DNA of 64,000 bases, taken from Thermoflexus sp. (GTDB lineage Bacteria > Chloroflexota > Anaerolineae > Aggregatilineales > Aggregatilineaceae). The DNA is taken from NCBI GenBank assembly GCA_020724465.1, contig DYGX01000009.1, forward strand, positions 1 to 64,000. The letters are read 5' to 3'. Positions 62,284-64,000 of this stretch are shown piece after piece. The position numbers and the translations under genes are program-made. Every line of letters begins with the position of its first letter. The stretch's first letter is position 1. The notes beneath the pieces are model-generated. The model did no database searches and had not been told where the DNA came from. It was given only the letters and a program-made list of their open reading frames with translations.

Positions 62284-62628
62284 ATGACCGCTTACGAAGA
62301 ACTTGCCGCGCGCTTCAAAGCCCTGGCGCATCCGGTCCGCCTGCAAATCGTGGACATATTGCGGCGAGGCGATGCCTGTGTGTGTCATATGGAAACTGCT
62401 CTGGGCCGGCGGCAGGCGTACATCTCGCAGCAGCTCATGGTTCTGCGCGAAGCGGGCCTGGTGGACTCTCGCAAAGAGGGACTGCAAGTCTTCTATCGCC
62501 TGAGCGACCACGTCACAGAAGACCTGCTGAACACCGCTTTGGGAGCGGTTGGAGAAAGCCAGCAACCGGTGCTCACCGGCTGCCCGTGCCCGCACTGCTC
62601 GACATCCGCCGTGACAAGTGTTTCATAG
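62284..62628 (+). CDS. ArsR/SmtB-family metalloregulator
   Basis: 114 residues from ATG 62284 with GAGGAAAAGG upstream. Winged helix with RFKALAHPVRLQIVDILRRG and the recognition part RRQAYISQQLMVLREAGLV. The metal-sensing site ACVCHME (Cys32, Cys34) on the helix before the recognition helices is the ArsR alpha-3 type (ELCVCDL-like), which responds to As(III) or Cd/Zn. A further Cys group at the C-terminus (Cys100, Cys102, Cys105: TGCPCPHC) could be a second site. It is first in an operon with a thioredoxin-like protein and an ArsP-like permease, so it would repress them until metal or metalloid binds. Confidence 0.92.
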   Translation: MTAYEELAARFKALAHPVRLQIVDILRRGDACVCHMETALGRRQAYISQQLMVLREAGLVDSRKEGLQVFYRLSDHVTEDLLNTALGAVGESQQPVLTGCPCPHCSTSAVTSVS

Positions 62629-62652
62629 GCTGCAATTCTTCGGAGAAGAACC

Positions 62653-62907
62653 ATGCTCACCATCAAAGTGCTCGGACCTGGCTGTCCCAATTGCCGGAAG
62701 GTCGAAGCCCACACGCGCGAAGCGCTCGCCAGCTTCGATCCGCAGCCCGAATTTGAACTCATCAAAGTCACCGATCCGCTGGAAATCAGCCAATACATCC
62801 TGCGCACACCCGGCCTGGTGATCAACGAGAAGGTCGTGGCGGCGGCGCGCATCCCCAGCCCGGAGGAAATCAAGGGCTGGCTGCGCGAGGCCCTTGAGCC
62901 AGCCTGA
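62653..62907 (+). CDS. Small thioredoxin-fold redox protein
   Basis: 84 residues. LTIKVLGPGCPNCRKVEAH has the C-x-x-C redox site (Cys11, Cys14) after the first strand and TPGLVINEKVV the cis-proline-containing strand of a thioredoxin fold, as in the small redox-active disulfide protein 2 family. These commonly accompany DUF318/ArsP permeases and ArsR repressors and probably exchange disulfides or carry a metalloid to the permease. The ATG at 62653 has AGAAGAA upstream, 25 bases after the arsR stop. Confidence 0.9.
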   Translation: MLTIKVLGPGCPNCRKVEAHTREALASFDPQPEFELIKVTDPLEISQYILRTPGLVINEKVVAAARIPSPEEIKGWLREALEPA

Positions 62908-62920
62908 CACGGTGTTCTTG

Positions 62921-62950
62921 ATGCCTCACGCGGTGGTGAGGCATTTCTTG
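62921..62950 (+). terminator. Intercistronic hairpin between the redox protein and the permease
   Basis: ATGCCTCAC (62921-62929) pairs perfectly with GTGAGGCAT (62936-62944), loop GCGGTG, followed by TTCTTG. It lies 13 bases after the stop of the thioredoxin-like gene and 50 before the permease start. It looks like a weak terminator or attenuator inside the operon. Confidence 0.5.
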
Positions 62951-62994
62951 GGCACTTCTTTATTCAATTTCATGAATATTGCGGGGTGTGATTC

Positions 62995-64000
62995 ATGGCT
63001 CTCGTACTCGATCTGCTCAACGCCGGCTGGACCGGCCTGCTCGACTATCTGGCCGCGCACGTGCTGCTGTGTCTGGTGCCGGCTTTCTTCATCGCGGGCT
63101 ACCTCGGCGGCTTGATGCCTCAGGCGGTTGTCACGCGCTATCTGGGACCCAAAACGCCGAAATATATCAGCTATCCCGCTTCGGCCATTGGCGGCTTTAT
63201 TCTGGCGGTTTGCTCGTGCACCATCCTGCCGCTGTTCGCCGGCATCTGGAAGCGCGGGGCAGGGCTTGGCCCGGCCATCACGTTCCTGTTTGTCGGCCCG
63301 GCGGTGAATATCCTCGCCATCAGCTACACTGGGGCGGTGATCGGGATGGATATCGCGGTGGCGCGCATCGTGCTGGCGATCACCTTCGGGATTGTGATCG
63401 GCATGATCATGGCCGCGCTCTTCCGCCAGCCCGAAACCGCGCCGTCCGCCGCCGGGATGTTTGAGCAGACGGCCACGATGCGCCCTGCGCTGTGGGCGCT
63501 CTTCGGCCTGCTGCTCGCCGTGCTGATCGCAGGCACGCTGCAAATCGACCTGCTGACCGGCACCGTGTTCAGCCTGTCGCTGCCGGTGAACCTGTCACGC
63601 AGTGTGCAGGACGCGCTCGACGCGTTGAGCCTCACCTATCAGGGCGTGCTGTTGATCCTCATGCTGGTGGCGATCGCACCCGTGGCCTGGAAGGGCTTCA
63701 ACAACATTCTGACCGGCTTCAACCGCTGGACCTGGACGGCGTTGGGGATGGCGGCGTTCACGCTGCTGCTCGCCGCCCCGACGACCGGCACGGGCAGCGT
63801 GGTCATTCACTTCACCGGGCGCTTCTTCGCCGAACTGACCCTGCTGGGCGCGCTGGCCTATGTCGCCATAAAGCATCTTGAGCGCGACGAGCTGGCACAC
63901 TGGCTGTGGGAAACCTGGCGCTTCGTCAGGCAAATCTTCCCGCTGCTGATCGTGGGGGTTTTCGTGGCCGGCATGTTCCGCGAAATCACACCTGAGCAGT
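62995..64000 (+). CDS. ArsP-like (DUF318) permease, cut by window end
   Basis: 335 codons are present without a stop at the window end. From ATG 62995 it reads MALVLDLLNAGWTGLLDYLA, with membrane segments including LLCLVPAFFIAGYLGG, AIGGFILAVCSCTILPLFAG (Cys73, Cys75) and AITFLFVGPAVNILAIS, the hallmark of DUF318 permeases; the conserved Cys pair is needed for arsenical export in ArsP. It would export trivalent organoarsenicals or another metalloid, together with the thioredoxin-like protein and under the ArsR protein. Only a weak site (GGGG) precedes the start. Confidence 0.85.
   Translation, partial: MALVLDLLNAGWTGLLDYLAAHVLLCLVPAFFIAGYLGGLMPQAVVTRYLGPKTPKYISYPASAIGGFILAVCSCTILPLFAGIWKRGAGLGPAITFLFVGPAVNILAISYTGAVIGMDIAVARIVLAITFGIVIGMIMAALFRQPETAPSAAGMFEQTATMRPALWALFGLLLAVLIAGTLQIDLLTGTVFSLSLPVNLSRSVQDALDALSLTYQGVLLILMLVAIAPVAWKGFNNILTGFNRWTWTALGMAAFTLLLAAPTTGTGSVVIHFTGRFFAELTLLGALAYVAIKHLERDELAHWLWETWRFVRQIFPLLIVGVFVAGMFREITPEQ

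Overview
The window is about 64 kb of GC-rich chromosome with dense genes, short gaps and many 4-14 bp gene overlaps. The gene set is: LacI-controlled sugar ABC operons with co-transcribed glycosidases, a NAD-linked formate dehydrogenase, copper handling genes, a branched-chain amino acid (Liv) transporter, a GldF-GldG type ABC fusion, secreted beta-helix/SH3 proteins and an L,D-transpeptidase. No rRNA or marker gene is present. The mix fits a heterotrophic Chloroflexota of the Anaerolineae type, but this is inference from gene content only. No rRNA, convincing tRNA, CRISPR array, IS element or prophage was seen.  Layout. 1-8232 (+): the tail of a LacI regulator, then a second LacI gene with its own promoter and palindromic operator, a sugar-binding protein, two permeases, a GH42 beta-galactosidase and a Gfo/Idh/MocA oxidoreductase: uptake and intracellular processing of a galactoside-like sugar. 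8374-12740 (-): an alpha/beta hydrolase, a double cupin, an alpha/beta hydrolase fused to a LuxR DNA-binding domain, and a saccharopine-dehydrogenase-family enzyme. 13037-17505 (-): a formate dehydrogenase operon made of a catalytic subunit, a NuoE-NuoF fusion and a HoxU-like iron-sulfur subunit. The catalytic gene is split by an in-frame TGA exactly at the active-site selenocysteine position and is followed by a hairpin that fits a bacterial SECIS element. It should be read as one selenoprotein gene (15415-17505).  17930-29524: a copper/heavy-metal island. A minus-strand group (small HMA, YHS, DUF302-like and membrane proteins) diverges from copA and a DUF2085 membrane protein. Further on, a DUF305 protein diverges from a plus-strand operon for a PCYCGC lipoprotein, a CuA-type cupredoxin, a DUF1573-like protein, a NapH/NosR-like polyferredoxin membrane protein and a CuA-cytochrome c fusion. 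A similar palindrome (core CGCCATTTGGCG) lies twice between the DUF305 and PCYCGC genes, and variants lie in front of copA, which suggests one regulon. 29618-31991: a NarL/NarX-type two-component pair.  32017-36764 (-): a complete Liv-type ABC transporter. 37427-40840 (+): a secreted 1137-residue beta-helix/Ig-like/SH3 protein with a clear promoter and terminator. 40932-50263 (-): a second LacI-headed operon with a binding protein, two permeases, GH2 beta-glucuronidase, GH88 unsaturated glucuronyl hydrolase and a heparinase II/III-like protein, in effect a uronide/glycosaminoglycan-type utilisation locus. 50615-53867: an L,D-transpeptidase and a KdpDE-like two-component system. 54082-59127 (+): an ABC ATPase, a GldF-GldG fusion and a DUF4340 protein. 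59623-62067 (+): a class C beta-lactamase-like serine hydrolase. 62284-64000 (+): an ArsR repressor, a thioredoxin-like redox protein and an ArsP-like permease cut by the window end. At all three binding-protein/permease junctions there is an intercistronic stem-loop.
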